A stretch of DNA of 64,000 nucleotides from Pagrus major (taxonomy: Eukaryota; Chordata; Actinopteri; Spariformes; Sparidae): assembly GCF_040436345.1 (NCBI RefSeq), contig NC_133223.1, forward strand, positions 30,057,493 through 30,121,492, in the 5' to 3' direction. Positions 1-14,757 of this stretch are shown in pieces. Numbering within the stretch: position 1 is the first letter of the stretch; every line of letters begins with the position of its first letter. The position numbers and the translations under genes are program-made. The notes under the pieces were generated by a model. That model worked only from the letters and a program-made list of their open reading frames with translations. It was not told the DNA's origin and did no database searches.

Positions 1-424
1 TAAATACCACTGGTAACGAATGATAAAGAAAAAAAAAAAAGCATTGGAATGAAATGCATGTCTAAATATATCTGTAAATCTGGTGTTTGTCACAGGTTTC
101 AGACATCAGTGTGTTTATCTCCTGATGAATATCTATTGTTTTAGATTCAGCCTGTTGACAGTGAGCAGCCTCAGCATGTGTTGGGTAATGTTATAGTATG
201 GAGATAAATCCTTCCAGACTCTGCTGTGCGACAGACATTCCTGCTGAATAAGGTAACCAGCAGGCTGTTTTTCTCCTCAGCTTTAAAAACTCAGAACTGT
301 TACCTCGACCTCTTCCAGCGTGTGACTCATGCAGAGACACTGATTTCACCTCTGATTACACTGGCATTCACTTTCAGCACATCATTACCTCATAGACACG
401 TGGACCCATGTTTGCATGTGGTCA

Positions 425-426
<2 letters not shown>

Positions 427-465
<39 letters not shown>
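427..465. repeat. (AC)n microsatellite
   Basis: Uninterrupted AC dinucleotide run of about 39 bp. Confidence 0.95.
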
Positions 466-467
<2 letters not shown>

Positions 468-2050
468 CAATATAAATCCCACGGTGCTTAAAAAGAGTGG
501 GAAGCACAGACAGTCCAGGTAACGTCTGACACGTTCCAGTCTTAACTGCAGCTTGTATCTAATGTTTTGGTGTTTGTGCATTTCTGTTTCAGGAAGTCTC
601 TTGTGTTTGAGACCAGACAGCCATGAGGAAAAGACACAAAAACAAAATATATCACTTTATGTTAAGATTTACTTGAATTAACTGAGCTTTTACTCGCTGT
701 ATTTATTTGATAACCAAGTTTCTAATTGCATGCTGCAAAAAAAGTGATTTTTTTAATTAATTCATTGTATCAGCAATCAGACTGAAACAAAAAAGCATTG
801 ATTCCAACTTGAAAAAGATGCTGAACATTGGATTTGATAATCGGCCAGGTCAATATTCAGTCGACTCCTAGTATACAGTATATACATGCAGATATATGTA
901 TAATAAGTTCTACTTTACTTTTAGAATCAAGTCGTGTCAATGTTATTTATACGACAACAAATCACAACAAATCTCACGACACTTTTCGTGAAGAGCACAA
1001 GTCCCACAAGAGGAAATTATTTTTTGAGAGGTGGCATAAAAACACAATTAATGGCCGGTAGGTTGGTAGTAGTACAGTTACAATGGTCCCGCATTTCATC
1101 ATATTTCATTCCACTCCCAATCTCTCGTATCCTGTTTCCTGTCACTCTCAAATAAAGCCATAAAACGGCCTAAAAAAAGGCTCCCTTCATGAAGATTTTT
1201 ATAATCATCCAGCCAAAAGACAACTACATAAATGGCAGACATTTTTACTAAACAGTATAATCCTCATGTCCTTGTCGGGAGCGCAACAAACAAATTCTGT
1301 CCGCACACAATATAAAACACAACAAAGGGGCAGTGTTTAAAATAAGAGAGCAGTCAGCAAACCAGAAGCAATTTAAGGTATACTTAAATTAAGAACATTT
1401 ACTGCACGTGGAACACATAAAAAAAACCCTGCGTCTCTGACTGATTCACAATGTAGCATTGAGAGCGTCGGGAGCAAGAAAATAACAGTGAGGACAGAAA
1501 AGAAGAAGAAGACTGCTGGTAGGCATGCACGCCAATAATGCACAAGCTAATACACTTCATAAAATCAGCTTTGCAAATTTTTTATGAGGAAGGAAATGTT
1601 CTCAAAACCTGAAGGATACAAACAATTTAGTCATAACAAGGAAAACTCCACAGGGCAGCTTTAACAACGAGCCTCAGACAGTGATCATCACACCACCGGG
1701 TGTAATAAAGTCAGACCAAAACACACGATGTGATCCTGATCAGAAGTTCACCAAAATGAGAGATGTCCCATTTTTCATGTTTTCTCCCAATGCCAGGAAT
1801 CTGTGTTACTGAGAACTGATCCAATACCAGTTTGTTTAAAAAAAATACGGATATTGGCAACTTGTGCAGTAAAAACTGTTACCATACAAGGGTACGGGAA
1901 GCTGCTGGGCAGCAACAGTGTCCCGAGTTTGTGAATTTTTTTGAGTTGTTTGTTTTTAACAGGTTACATGTGGGAAGAAAGTCAGAAGTGGGTCACTTTG
2001 AGCTGTATTGTGAGTCTGAAAGAGACAGAAAGTCAGACAACAACACAGTG

Positions 2051-2075
2051 AGACAGACAGACAGACAGACAGACA
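2051..2075. repeat. (AGAC)n microsatellite
   Basis: Tandem AGAC/GACA tetranucleotide units, about six copies. Confidence 0.9.
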
Positions 2076-3377
2076 AGCCATGAATAACAGACGAGACGGA
2101 CGAGCAGCCTGGCCTCTCTCTGTGTCACAGTGTTTCCTACAGTCTGCATGAAGTCAGTGAGACACGGGACAGCGCTGCATCATCGCCCCCACCAATCAGA
2201 GGCTATTGTTCGTCCTGCTGCAGCCAGAAGACTGAACGAGACCTCTCCAGTCAACTGGGTTAATCAGCGAGTTAGCACGCCGCCGTCTCTCATATGGGAC
2301 ACCATATGCATGGATGGACATTTAACGGGACGCACTGGGGTGAACCTCTCGTGTCTCCATCTGTGACCGAGTGTACGGGCGAGTAAAAACTAATTCTGAG
2401 TACTCGTGTTTCCCATATTTGGACAGAACTCCAAAGATCCTCTCATCCTGTGTTTTGTTCGATCCAGCCTCCCACTGAGCTTGTTCCCTTTTCACAAGGC
2501 AGCTATTCTTCATCTTTCTCAGCTAAACAGGAGCCAGCAAGAGCCAGCTGACCTTCGACCTCCCTCCACTTCCCTTCTTCCCCTCCGCCTGACCTCTTTC
2601 CTTCACACTGTGCCCCTCATCCAGTCCCCCAACTTCAGCTGTAAATCCAGCTCATCCTCCACTTCTCCTGGTCATCCTCCACACTTCCCTCCGTCTGGTC
2701 ACGTGACGATACACAGGGAGGTCGTCACTTTAAACTAAAAGGAAATCAATTAAATCCTTCTAATGATCAGTGTGCAATCACAGTGCTTCGCTTGAAGACG
2801 TATGATCCAGTTACAGGAGCAGCTCTGTGAAAACACACACACACACGAAGACACACACAGAGCTGGCTGGAGACAGGAAGGCTCCCGGAGGAGGTGGATG
2901 CAGCAGGAGAAAGACTCTGGTTTTGAAACTACTGACGTCAAATGCTGGTGACTTACTGCCGCTTTGTTTTTTGTGTTTAAAATTCTCCAACTTTGGAAAT
3001 ATGAACTGTTTGGATCTGAAGAATCATGCAACAAAATTGTGTTTATATTTTACAACCTTCTTCTATCAAAAATAAACCTTTAAGATGAGCTCTCAAGTGA
3101 TCAGAGCATCGTTTCCCATATTATTCATTTCTTTAATAAAAAAAAAAGATTTACTCAGATTTTACTCAATGACGTTATTTCAGTCGACACTAAAAATAAA
3201 AATATAAATAGAGATGAAACAACAGGATATTGGCTGAGATAGAGACAGAAGGAAAAAGGAGAGAAAACCTGCTGCTGATCAATGAGACGCACATCAGAGA
3301 ATACAAATAGAGAAGTTAGCATCTCAGTGTCAGGCAGAGGGATGGGAAGTGACTGTGAACAAAATCAATGCCAGTTT

Positions 3378-3668
3378 TTTTCTTGTTGCCTCCGCCAAGG
3401 GGGTCGTGTTTGTTTGTTGGTTGGTTGGTTTGTCAGATTTCCTTGAAACTTGGACAGACGATGTGTCTCAGCCCAGCAGGGACACCATTAACTTTCGGTG
3501 CAGATACGGAGAAAGGGACGGATCCAGGATTTCCTTTTCATTTTTGACATTTTCATTAAATTCTCAGGGACCAAGTATGGACAAACAGGATACTGGATTA
3601 GGCTTCATTGAATTAAAGGGGACTGTTGTGCCTAGGCGGAGGTGTGCACTCTACTGCGTGCCATTGTA
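3378..3668 (+). repeat. Dispersed fish repeat (CCTCCGCCAAGG ... GGCGGAGGTGTGCACTCTAC)
   Basis: A familiar fish dispersed repeat: opening GCCTCCGCCAAGG, then GTTTGTTTGTTGGTTGG, CCTTGAAACTTGGACAGACG, AGGGACGGATCCAGGA, and closing GGCGGAGGTGTGCACTCTAC. The outer CCTCCGCC/GGCGGAGG are an inverted pair. No intact protein. Confidence 0.7.
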
Positions 3669-6600
3669 GATCCTTTATTTTTCATTTTATTCCAGATTTC
3701 CACTTTAAGCAGTTTGATAACCACAGTTTTCAAATCAACAGCCTTTCATATCAGACAGTAAATCCACACTTTCTCTAGTCTCTTTATTTTTTCACGCCAG
3801 CTTTCTGACAGCCAATCACAGATCATCCTGATGACATCATCGGGGTTACCCTTCAAACTTTTTTAGAGGCTCCTCAACAACCCCAGAAGACTTTAAGTGT
3901 TTTCACAGACTGATTATAATCCTGACGAGTGAACTGAAGCCACCTGTATCCTATTAGACAACACACAAGCTGATAGGAAGGGGCAGATGGGAGTTAAAGG
4001 GTTTATGACACATGACATAAACTAGATGTCAGGATTAAATGGCGACTCAAGTATCAGGAAATTCATTTTCTTTTTCATATGCTCCATTTTTATGAGAGAC
4101 TGCCGTCCTGGACATGTCCTGTGTGCGTAAATATACTATTTTATCATGTTTCACACTGGACATTCAGCGTCAGATTAAATGTCAGTCCTGTAAATCATTC
4201 ACAACAGGACGCCATCATTTCCGAATCCATTTTGGCCTAAACTCAACTGAATACAAAAACAAGACATACACTCATAAATGTAATACTTGCAAACACGCAA
4301 TGCGATAACAACTCAAACCAGTCACCTGGATGTTATGCTTCAGTATTATTACACGCTACGAGGCTGCCAAACGGGGACATTTCGGCTGAATTTCACACGA
4401 AGTAATACTGTCTCCAGGTGTTTCTGTGGCAAAATCTAAGCAGAGCACGAACACAGCATTATGACGAGAGAGAAATAAAAGAAAAGTTGCAGCGTAAAGA
4501 AGCGTTTGTTATGCACTTATCTGTGGTTTTAACATTTATTCCGGCGACACGGTTGAAAGAACCGCGGCGTCCCAACACTGAAGTAACACGAACCACACAC
4601 AGAGATCTTTAACCTCACCGCCCCTGAGTGAAATAAAAAACATGTGAGTCATTTTGCTTTACAATGAATTGACTGAATAATTCAACCCACACCAACAAGA
4701 AACGACAGGACAACTTCATGACTGTGAGAAACTCGAGCTTTAACAACAAAAGCCGGATTCAGCAGCAGCTTTGTCCTTCAACAAACACAAACGCCTACAC
4801 TCGTACTTTCTGCTGATCCTTCTGACTCCATCACATCTGATACGTATTAGCTTTTTATCCGTGCAGGTCTAAACACTGTTTGTATCTGTATTATTCCCCC
4901 CGCTTGAGATGCATTCAATCTCAATTTGTTGTGGTTATTATTCAACTTCGGATGGAAAAATCCCCCCGCAGATAAGTTATCCAGGCAGCGACTTCTTGAT
5001 CAGCTCTTTAAGGACAGAACGGAGAGCTGATGAGAATGACTCAACTACGAACGAGCCTGGTCCCAATTAAAGCCAACTTATCCTGAATGACATGTTACAA
5101 TACATCCAGCCAGAAGAAGAAGGAGGAAGCGTCTGGGAATCCCCTAATTGTAAGCAGCCTACAGGACAAGTGCAGCGGGCAACAATTCACAGCTAAATAC
5201 CAGAAAGTAGAGAGGTCTCTTTTCTTTTCTTTTTTTCAACCTTTCCTTCCGCTCTCAGCTTCCCACTAACTGAACTGTCTCACAATGAACAGTCACCTGC
5301 TTTTCATTTGGGGGAAAAATGCACCCCAGGCATTCCAGTCTCTCCTTCCTCTCCTCCCCCCTGATCTCCCCCACCACCACCCCACCTCTCTCTCTAACTC
5401 TACATGCATTTCATCTCAGTGAGGTGGATCCCAGGGAGGAAATTACTCAGTCATCCAGAAGTGAAGAGAGGGGGGAAAAAAAAAAAACCCTTCTTTTTCA
5501 CAAACCATCGGCAGCACCGAGAGGAGGACAGAGCGGTCATCTCGGCTCGGTCGTCAGGGTTTGGTAGTCTCTTAACTCTCTGAGAGGTACAGTGGATGAC
5601 AGAGGAAGATTTTCTTCTCTCTAATCCAAAAAACAATAACAATTGTTTGATAGATATTCCTAAATTTTGAGCAGGATTGGTTGTCTGGGTCAACCCTGTG
5701 ATTGTCTGGCGACCCGTCGAAGGTGTACCCCACCTCTCCTGAGAGCAACTCTCAAAAGACAGAGCTAATGGATGGATGGATGGATGCTGTTATTAGTTAC
5801 TTGAAAATGTTGCATTCTGGGATATAAAACTGTCTGAGGAAACTGTTTTGTTAATGTCGACCTCTTTTGTTATCAGCTTGTTCTCTTTGCTAAGTTTTAT
5901 TCATGATCATCTTTCTGCACTGACAATTATCGACCAAGAGTTCAAGTTAAACCTTAACATTGGTTATTTGTATATTAAATAAGTGTTGTTTTTAGCCATG
6001 ATCCAGTTATATCAATCAGATATTCAAATTATTGATGATATTAATATATCATATAGCTGAGATGATGAGCGACACAGCTTTTATGAAGCTGCACCAACAT
6101 TTTGTGTTCCCTTTGTTTATTATAACTCAGATGTTTAATCACACTCAAGTCAAATTTGGTCTGCACTGCACATAAAGTCTGCACAGTTCTTCAACAATTA
6201 CAAGCCGGAGAACGTGTGCAGTTTTCCCCTGAAAACAGTGTGTTAATGAAATGAAACACACAAAAAGTAGAAAGAAATCCAAGAATACAGAATAAAAGTT
6301 GAAGAACACTGAAATACAGCAGAACTAAATACTTGCCATTTCGAATGACTGCGTCTCCTTCTACCTTTAAATCCTAAAATGCTTAATTTAACTCGATGAA
6401 GAGAACAAAGACCGTTCTTGTGGTTTTACGAGGTGATTTTATCGGCGAACGCACCTCAGGCCTCTGAAACAACAAGATGGCAAAGCGAATGAAACAAATG
6501 GTTCAGCTCCAAAACAAACTGCACGCTGCTCGTAAAAATTCCAACGTGATTTTATGATTTGTTTTGTGCGAGGACGTATCCAACAAAACTGTCTGACACG

Positions 6601-9600
6601 AACGAGTCTGATGAAGCCACATTTGTCAAAGATAAAGCGAAAACAAAATCAAAGAATAAATGAAGAGGGAGATAACATCTGTACGCTTTCATTTAATCAC
6701 CTATAGATGAAGATACTGTGCTCTTACTCTTTTTCTGCCAAGCACTGTGAGCGTAAAATAAATTATTTATTATTGCTGTAACACAATTACGGTGTGATTT
6801 CCTGGCCTGGCTTCAGGTATGTGTTTTGAAATCTTACATAAAATCCATATTAAGCAACTAATAAAAGTTTGGTTTCAGCGAATATCCCCAAAATCAACCT
6901 CAAGATAAGCTTTCCGTTTTAAGAAAACAAATCTGTGAGCTTTCTCCCACTGTATTGTGATGAAGCTGCCTATGAAAATAAAGGATACACGTGGAACAAA
7001 GATGGCTACGAGCCCCGCAGAAAAGCAACAAAAGACGACCCCTGCCAACAGCATTGATTCTGCGGGATAACACAAGTTTAATCAAAGACAGCTAAAGTTC
7101 ATCACGAGAGGCAACTGCCAAGGGAAAACAGCACGTGTTCCATATCGCGCTGGGTTGGCAGGAGGCTCAGACGCTTGGACGAGAACGATGAAACCAAAAC
7201 CATAAATGTTCTGTGGGAAGGATGAGGACGACATGTTTTCAGGGATTTTGTTCTCATGATTAGATCTCATCATTTCCTGAAGAGTTCCTCTCCTGCTCTC
7301 CAAAAACTAGATATAAATCACTTCTGAATGTTGCCTAAAATAAATAAAATTCACATAAATCCAACAAATCACTTGTGGCACCGACAGAACTGCAAAACCA
7401 AGTCGAGAGCGATAACGCCGAAAAAGCTTCAAATCCTCGTCCGCTTCGGATAAATGCACAGGCAGCGCAGCAGGACGCTGTCAGCGCCACTTCCAATGAG
7501 CTTTGTTTGGCCTCACACTTGAATGCATAGGTATCCACGGGAGGTCTCAGATCACATCCAGAGTTAGAGGTTATCATGGCATTAACAAGTTCTGCGGGCC
7601 TCTTCAGAGGGGACCCTCGAGGGTCAGACTGGAGAAATCATGCCAAGAAAGATCTCGAGTTCCTCGAACGATCCGAGCTCTACAGCTGGCACAGCGAGGA
7701 CATAAACACTGAAGTCAAGGAGAAAGCTTATCGTGACCTCACAGCTTTCATATTCACACAAACGCACGCACGCTCAGGTTTTTGGCAGCAGGTTTAATAA
7801 AGTGACATGTTCCCTGAGTTTGTTATTTGTTGTCTTGTTAAAATATCTTTTACATAAGTTTTACTTGGACGCTCTGTTCTGCTCTGGCATGAAGACTCAC
7901 ACAGTTTGAGTCAACATGTACATGTAAGGAGTGTTTGGGCTCGTAATGATTGTGTTTCACACGAGATGTGAAGCACAACCATATAAGGTGGCTTACAAGA
8001 GGCTGATAAACAAGATATCTAACCTTTAAAGTAAGACTGCGTAACCTTTGCTGGACAGCCGCCACTCGTGTTAAGTGAATGGAAAATTAAGTAAATGGAC
8101 CGGTTCAAATTTGTACGTTTTATAAACTACACGTCATTTCAACTTTCCTACAATATGTGGAGGTGGCTGCCAAACCAGAGAACGATGTCGGAGATGGTGT
8201 TTTAACCTTGTAGGTGTGAAACCGCTGGATGCTTTTAATCAGACATCAAAAAAATGTTCAGCCGTAACAGGGGAAGTCAAAACGAGATCTTCTACTAACC
8301 CAAAGTGTTTTTTATGCCTCAACGTACAAGTTGCAAGCAAACTGTCTCACCTGCAAAGTCCAGTCAGATTCCCTACATGAAATATAAAGACAAAAATAAC
8401 AAACATTTCCTATATGACAGTAACTATCCCATATCATACCTAGAGCTACAGACGCAAAATACTATATAGAGTACCAAGCATAACTGTACACCAAATTACA
8501 CCAAAGCTAAATGCAATTACAGACAAGAACACTGTCTGGTATCACTGTTCGTCTGCCTAAACCTGACCCGACCGTAAGCAAAGCATTGTCACAACAGAAC
8601 ACTGAATAAAGACACATGTAAAGTTGCAAAATAAAAAAAGGTAAAGTTTTACAGGTACAGTCTTGAGTCACAATACAGAGAGTTACAAATGTAAATAGAA
8701 GAAAAAAAGTCTGAAGACAGCTGGATGTATTAAAATAGAAGTGCGTCTGTTTTGTGAGACACACGTGAGACTGGCGACTGAAACACGTCCTGTGTAGAGA
8801 CGCTGTGAGAGGTCAGCTGATCATCAGCTGCTCCAGGAGACACAAGCGTAATCATCTCAATTTCTGTTTCGGTTTTTTGTAATAGGATGTTTGTTTCTGT
8901 TTAACAGAGACGAATGTGATTTCTGTTCTACCAAGTAAACACAAAAGATGCTTGTGTTATTGAAATCACTGTATCACAGCCGATTTGGTTTTTCAGTACT
9001 GAAGGGGAGCCCGGCCCCACAATGAGCTTCCTGTTAGCTGTCCAGTCTTAACTACTACCAGGTCCAAACACCTCAACTGACTCCAGAGCAAAGTGTGCAG
9101 CAAGTCCCCACAGTTGTTTCACTTCACAACAGTGACCTCTGACCTTCCTCGGTCCCACGAGAACTTAGTTAAGCAGCACTAGTACAGCAGTGAAAAGTGC
9201 TGAAAAGTATCTCACGTCACTAATAAAACTGTCTACACAAACCAAGGAAATTAAAATAATGACACAAAGGTGTTGAACACGACAAACTGACAATGTTGCT
9301 CTTCATATAATCGTATCAGTCGGGACGTAAACAAAGAAAATGAAGGAAAGGTACGGGGTAGAACTGACAAACAAAACTGACATTTTGATCTAAGGTGGCA
9401 CAAGAGGAAAGTTAATGAAGACAGGTGGATATAAACGAATGGGACGCGTCTATATTTAATAAAAGTCTACCCAATAAATCAGATGAGGGCCAGACGATAT
9501 CCCAGGCAGATTAAATGGAAATCTCATTATTAGTTATCTTGAGAGGTTGATAAGGACTGAAGTGTTGGTCAAAGGGAAGTCTGACGGAGATAAGTTCTGG

Positions 9601-12600
9601 ACAGAAGGTCAACAGGTCCCCAGAATCATAACACATCATTGGGTGGAAACCAGAAATATTCACGCAACAAAAACCAACAAGAATCCATCAAGACTGCAGC
9701 GTTTTGGGCTGATTTTATTGTCAAAATGTAACAAAGCGAGAACAAAAGAGATCCATTATGATACTTCAATATAAATATCTGGACTTAGAATTGCTTTTCA
9801 TTGCAAAACACTGTCATTATATTTTTAAACTGTGTGGTCCTGCCACACATGACTCAACACAACCAAAACCACATGTAAAAAATATTGGCTGTATAAACTT
9901 ATGACATGAAATAACTTACTGAGCCATAACTTTATTTATTACTGTATTACTGTTGGAAGTGTCTTCATGATGTCATGCAGAATTAATGCGTGTGATGGAC
10001 ATGACAAGGGACATACGGGAGGTTAAAAGGACAAATATCCCTACTTTCTGGGGGGCCAAGCTGCTTTAAGTCCTACAGAGACATGAGGTAATATTGCACT
10101 AAATCATCAGACAAAAAGTTGGAGGGGCATGATGTCAGGGGTGATATAGAGATAATATTACTATAAGTCAGAGCAGAGGGAAGAAATGAGGGAACTATAG
10201 CATGTATTTCATAAGCAATACGATGTTGCCAGTTCACATGAATCACTAAGCTGCAAACTGAATTAAAAGAAGAGAAATCACAGCGAGTTTGAGGGTTAAA
10301 AACCTGTGTAAAGTAGAAAACACTTTTTCTTCTATAGACCATTTCTCTTTCCTCTGTGGTAAAATTGGTTTTAAGGGAATTATACAGTTTATCACCCAGA
10401 AAAATGAGGATAAACTGACCTTCCTGTGGTCTGTAAGTCCATACTCTTGGGATCAAGGGGCGCAAAATGGAAAAACCTAAACCCAGTCAAATTTCTAAAT
10501 CCTGAAAACTCCCTCCATGGAAAGCCAGAAGGCCATGCATGGGAGGTTTAAGGCCAATGTGCCCAGTGAAGCATGCACAAAGCTGGGGGTCTCTTCAGGA
10601 ACCAAAGGGGTGGGTGGGAGGGGTTACACAAAGCTCAACAACTCTCATAAATCAACCGAGCAAGGGTTAAACTTCCCCCTTTTGTTGTTTAAGATTTTTC
10701 AACCAAGACCCGAAAACAGCAACAGCGAGATGAAACGGAACCAGTCTTGTTGCGAAATTCCTCCGGATGGCAACAACTGGGTGAGCCGGAAGACAACCGC
10801 ATGGCAAATCTATTAAGGTGAAAAAAACACTGGGGCAACGTAAACCCAGATGTTACAATTACAAAAAATGTTGCTGTATTTCAAAGAGGCCCCCACATGT
10901 GGAACATTTTCTCAGCTCGAATCGGAGGTAATCTCAGGAACTCGGATTGGGGAAGGGGATCAAACTAGCAACAGACCAAAAGAGGAAAAGGGAGGTTCGG
11001 ACAGGAGATGATTTTTAAAGAGTTCAGACCGCCTGATACTTTTACACGTGTCCTAGCTTTCAGAGGTGAAAGTCAACAGGTTTGGGCATTTGTCTATTTT
11101 CAAGTCAAAACAGCTGAAAGACCAATGACCTAACATTCCTGAGATGACACCATTTCCCAGTGCGATCCTTTGGTGACCCAACTGTGAACTTAGATGGACT
11201 GAGAGTACGGTAATGGATATCGATCATCCCGAGGAGTTCTTTGAAGCCTGACAACTCTGAAGGCTTAGCCAAGGGTCAATAAATTGCATTGACACAACTG
11301 TGAGGCAGCGATCTGAGGCGGTGTTTTCACCAACAGCACCTTGTTCGGTTTGGAAGCACCACCTGGACACCACTATAACCTGGCTCACATCTTTTCAGTT
11401 ACACCTGTTTTGTCCATCACCTGTGATTCTTGAATGTCCTCAAAGTTTGCATGGCCTTTAAACTTTCTCTCAGAGGGCATTTGACTTGTTTCATAGTCCC
11501 TTTCAGAGAAACCTGATAAAACTACCCCCTTAAACCCTTTTTTTGGCCTTTATTAATTATTCACAATGTTTGGCGGCGGAGCGAGACTCTTCCGAAGGTC
11601 TTCTTTCAAGGCCCGTCCGTGCTTGCTTTGCCCTCCGATCTCCCCCCGAGCATCTTCTGTTCATTTCCTTTGTCCTTCAAGTTGTTCCTGTCATTTCCGA
11701 TATTTTCCTGAGCACTTTCTCTCTGCTTCTTTGCTGGAAATATCTCCCTTTATCCAGGACCATCCTGCTCTGACAGGAGGAAACCCTCCCCTTTATGAGG
11801 CCGGGACGAAGGAATAGATCTTGTCTAGTTTGTGGAGATGGTCTGTTTCCTGCATCTGTAGTCACTCACGCTCATTCTCCCTCACTTTTCTGTTGCTTCG
11901 TAACAGCTTTTGCAGCTGGACTCACTTCCTCAAGTGCCTGAGGAGTACGTCTGTCTCCATATTATGCTAAACTGATCAATCTAGACGGACTAACAGCAAT
12001 TTATCATCAGAAAGAAGAAGCAGTAGAAGTTCGGAAACTTTTTGTCGTGGTCTTGGAGGATCTTTTCAGGGAGGGTTTACGGTGAGTGTTGACCCAAACA
12101 CTAACCCCGATCTTGTTGGAATAAGGTGTGCCCAAATTGAGGCTGTTTTAGGGCCAAACAAAGATCTGCTATTAACGCAAGAGCTCAGATTGAACCCCGC
12201 CCCCTTAAGTGAGCTCGCTTTGTCATACAGTGCTCTGATGCAGTCAATCAGTGACCCAGGGCTTAGCTGGGGGGCTTTGAGATTCTTTTACGACCCCCCT
12301 TTCACCTCGCCTCCCGCTCCTCAAAAGAAAGAATGGTAATTAACTGATGAAGAGCTCTGTAAGATTATCCAGTCTCCTCGCCAAGGGCTCCAGCTCTGCC
12401 AGCGGTGTGCAGTCATGTCCCAAAGGACCACTGCAGAATGGGGAAGGATGGATCTCAATGGTCTATTCAGCTACTCTCCTCTTTCATCCTCTATTCAGCT
12501 GGAAAAAAAAGAGGAGCGCACCATGCAATGTTGTATATTTGAGCCAGGAATGTTCTTTCATATCAGCACAAATTAGGAAAAGCACTCACAGTGTTTCAAG

Positions 12601-13484
12601 ACAAGTGTCGAGGAACACGGTCACAATGCTTTTAGCGTTGAACACACACACTCACACATGAGCACAGTTCTTCACTGACCACATCACAGCTCAGAGGGCA
12701 CACAAGTGCACAAACAACCCCTCACTGTGAGCGGGAATGCGCGGCAGATTGAATTATACAAGAGAAAGCAAAAAATAGCTGTGTGTCCCAACCACCAAGA
12801 GCGAGACAGAGCGGGGCACAGAGGGACTGAGGGAGAGAGATACTGGGGTGAAGAGGGCAGCAGATCCATTTAATTCAACTCAGTCGCAGAGCAGACAAGT
12901 TTGCAGTCGGCGCATGGAGCTGCAGAGACGAGTTAGAAGATGTTTCTGGAAGGAGAAAACAATACAGAGTTTGTCTGGCGTTCGCACACCCTCCCGTCCT
13001 GCTCCATAATATCTCCCTCATTCAAATGTGTCACCGTGCCAAGGCCCCCCACAGCCGAGGTCCCAACCCTCCACCCAACCCCCGACAAGCAGACCACCCA
13101 ATAGATTCCCTGACCAGCTTGATTTGATTTCCCAATGTGCGGCTCTGAAGTATCAACTTTTTTGTTGATGCGGTACAAAATCAAACAAACAAAAACCACG
13201 GTGGCTCAATGCAACGACGACTTGACTCGTGCACGACTTCTGCTGCGAGTTCTGCAGGTTTTTTTAGATTATGCACAAAGTTTTCCTGCAAATCTGTCAT
13301 AAATGTGACAAGACGTCCCCGGACTGACAGCTGCAAATCAATCATGATCCTGAGAGAGAAACTTCCCAGTTGAAATGTTATCTCACCCAGAACATGCAGG
13401 ACAGGCAAACCCAGGTGCGTGCAGGTCCAGCCAGAGCTGTTGGCAGGCTCAGAGAGACGGACGGCATGGTGACAAGCTGGAGTG

Positions 13485-13485
<1 letters not shown>
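3669..13485. other. No gene recognised; mostly unassigned single-copy sequence
   Basis: Apart from the retroelement tail at 5.7 kb I see no coding exon. From about 10.4 to 12.3 kb the texture changes to frequent 3-6 base homopolymer runs, without a clear family match. Confidence 0.5.
5680..5790 (+). repeat. Retroelement 3' tail with (GGAT)n
   Basis: GTCTGGCGACCCGTCGAAGGTGTACCCC... followed by ATGGATGGATGGATGGATG is the typical 3' end of a fish LINE/SINE tail, here 5'-truncated. Confidence 0.65.

Positions 13486-13525
<40 letters not shown>
13486..13525. repeat. (TGC)n trinucleotide repeat
   Basis: About 13 uninterrupted CTG/TGC units (CAG on the other strand). No convincing exon was found around it, so it is treated as non-coding. 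Confidence 0.95.
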
Positions 13526-14757
13526 ACAGACCAGAGGGCTTCCTAATGTATAATCCAGCCTGGAGAAGTGGTGCCCAACGCTGCAGAGCCATGACTATCC
13601 TGCCTGTGAACGCTCGTCCGAACTGTCTGACTTGCTTCTTTCTTCTCCTCTAAATTGGATCCTGACTGCCTCCCCTCTCCTCTCCTCTGCTCTGCTCTGC
13701 ACTCACTCTGCCTCTCCTCCTCTCTGCCGGGGAAACTTTCACAAAGCTTTTTTTCTGGGGGGGGAGGGAGGTGAAGGGCCAGGCTGCCCCCACCACTCCA
13801 CGGGAGTAAAGGGGGAGGGGGGTGCTCTGCTTATTATACATCTCTTTTGCCCCTCCTCTCTCTCCCTCTCTCTCTCTCTCATCCCCATGTCTCCCTCCCT
13901 CTCTACCCCTCTAAGTCTCACCACTTTTAATTTCATTCATTCCTTGATCCCACCAACTCCCCCCCACTCCTCCCCGATTATCCCCCTCAGCATCCGTCGT
14001 ACTTCACCTCCCCCCTCGTTCCCTCCATCGCTCTCACACTGTTTCCCTGTGTGTTTTCTGTGTTGAGCCCATTTTTAATATTTCATAAAGTCTGTCTCGC
14101 ACTGTGTTCACCCATGTGATGAATGTCCTCTGGCGTTTCTCCTGACACCGGGAAATGCTCGACTTGACTCGTTCTGGATTGTCAGAAGAGACACCTGCTA
14201 TTAAGATCTTCGGTCCAATGCTCCAAGTGCCTGAAAATCTGCAAAAAGTTGAGTTGAGTTCCACTTTTAACATTGTTTGATGCTCAATTTTTAAAGCAAC
14301 AATCTTAGCTCCAGTCACCTGCTCTCACTTCATATTCTTTGCATCTAAGCTCGGCCTGCAGGATATGAGGAAACCTGTCACGTGCAATATTGCGATGACG
14401 GTAAACAAATACTCGAGTGCCTTCATTAGCTCTTCTCTCTCCGTCCTCAGCCGTCGTGCTCACAAACCTCACAGTCGCCACCAAATCTACACCAATTAAT
14501 CTGATGGTAGCTGAAGGCTAGCTGGGGTTTTGTCTGATCATTCAAACGGTGTAAAAGGACAGCGCGTGTATCCAGAGCTGCATCTGATGAGTGAATACTT
14601 ACAGTATAAATGAAATGATTCTTCTCAGGGCCCATGCCCACATAACTTTTTTTTTTTGGACAGTGTGTTTGGTAGCACTGGGTTAAAGCACTTAACTTAA
14701 CTGGTGCTATTAATGTTATTATAACAGATGGATGACTACACATCCAACAACAAGCTT

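Larger units (their letters stand above)
1..3377. other. No gene recognised
   Basis: AT-rich non-coding sequence with two microsatellites and many stop codons on both strands. No splice-consistent exon or recognisable protein. Confidence 0.6.

Noticed and set aside
13486..13525. Poly-leucine or poly-glutamine coding exon
   Set aside because: No open frame with credible codon use and splice borders around the triplet repeat.
13650..13841. Third alternative first exon on the minus strand (donor AGA|GTGAGT near 13697)
   Set aside because: The donor looks good but the frame before it is built from simple GA/GGA sequence and has no convincing start context.
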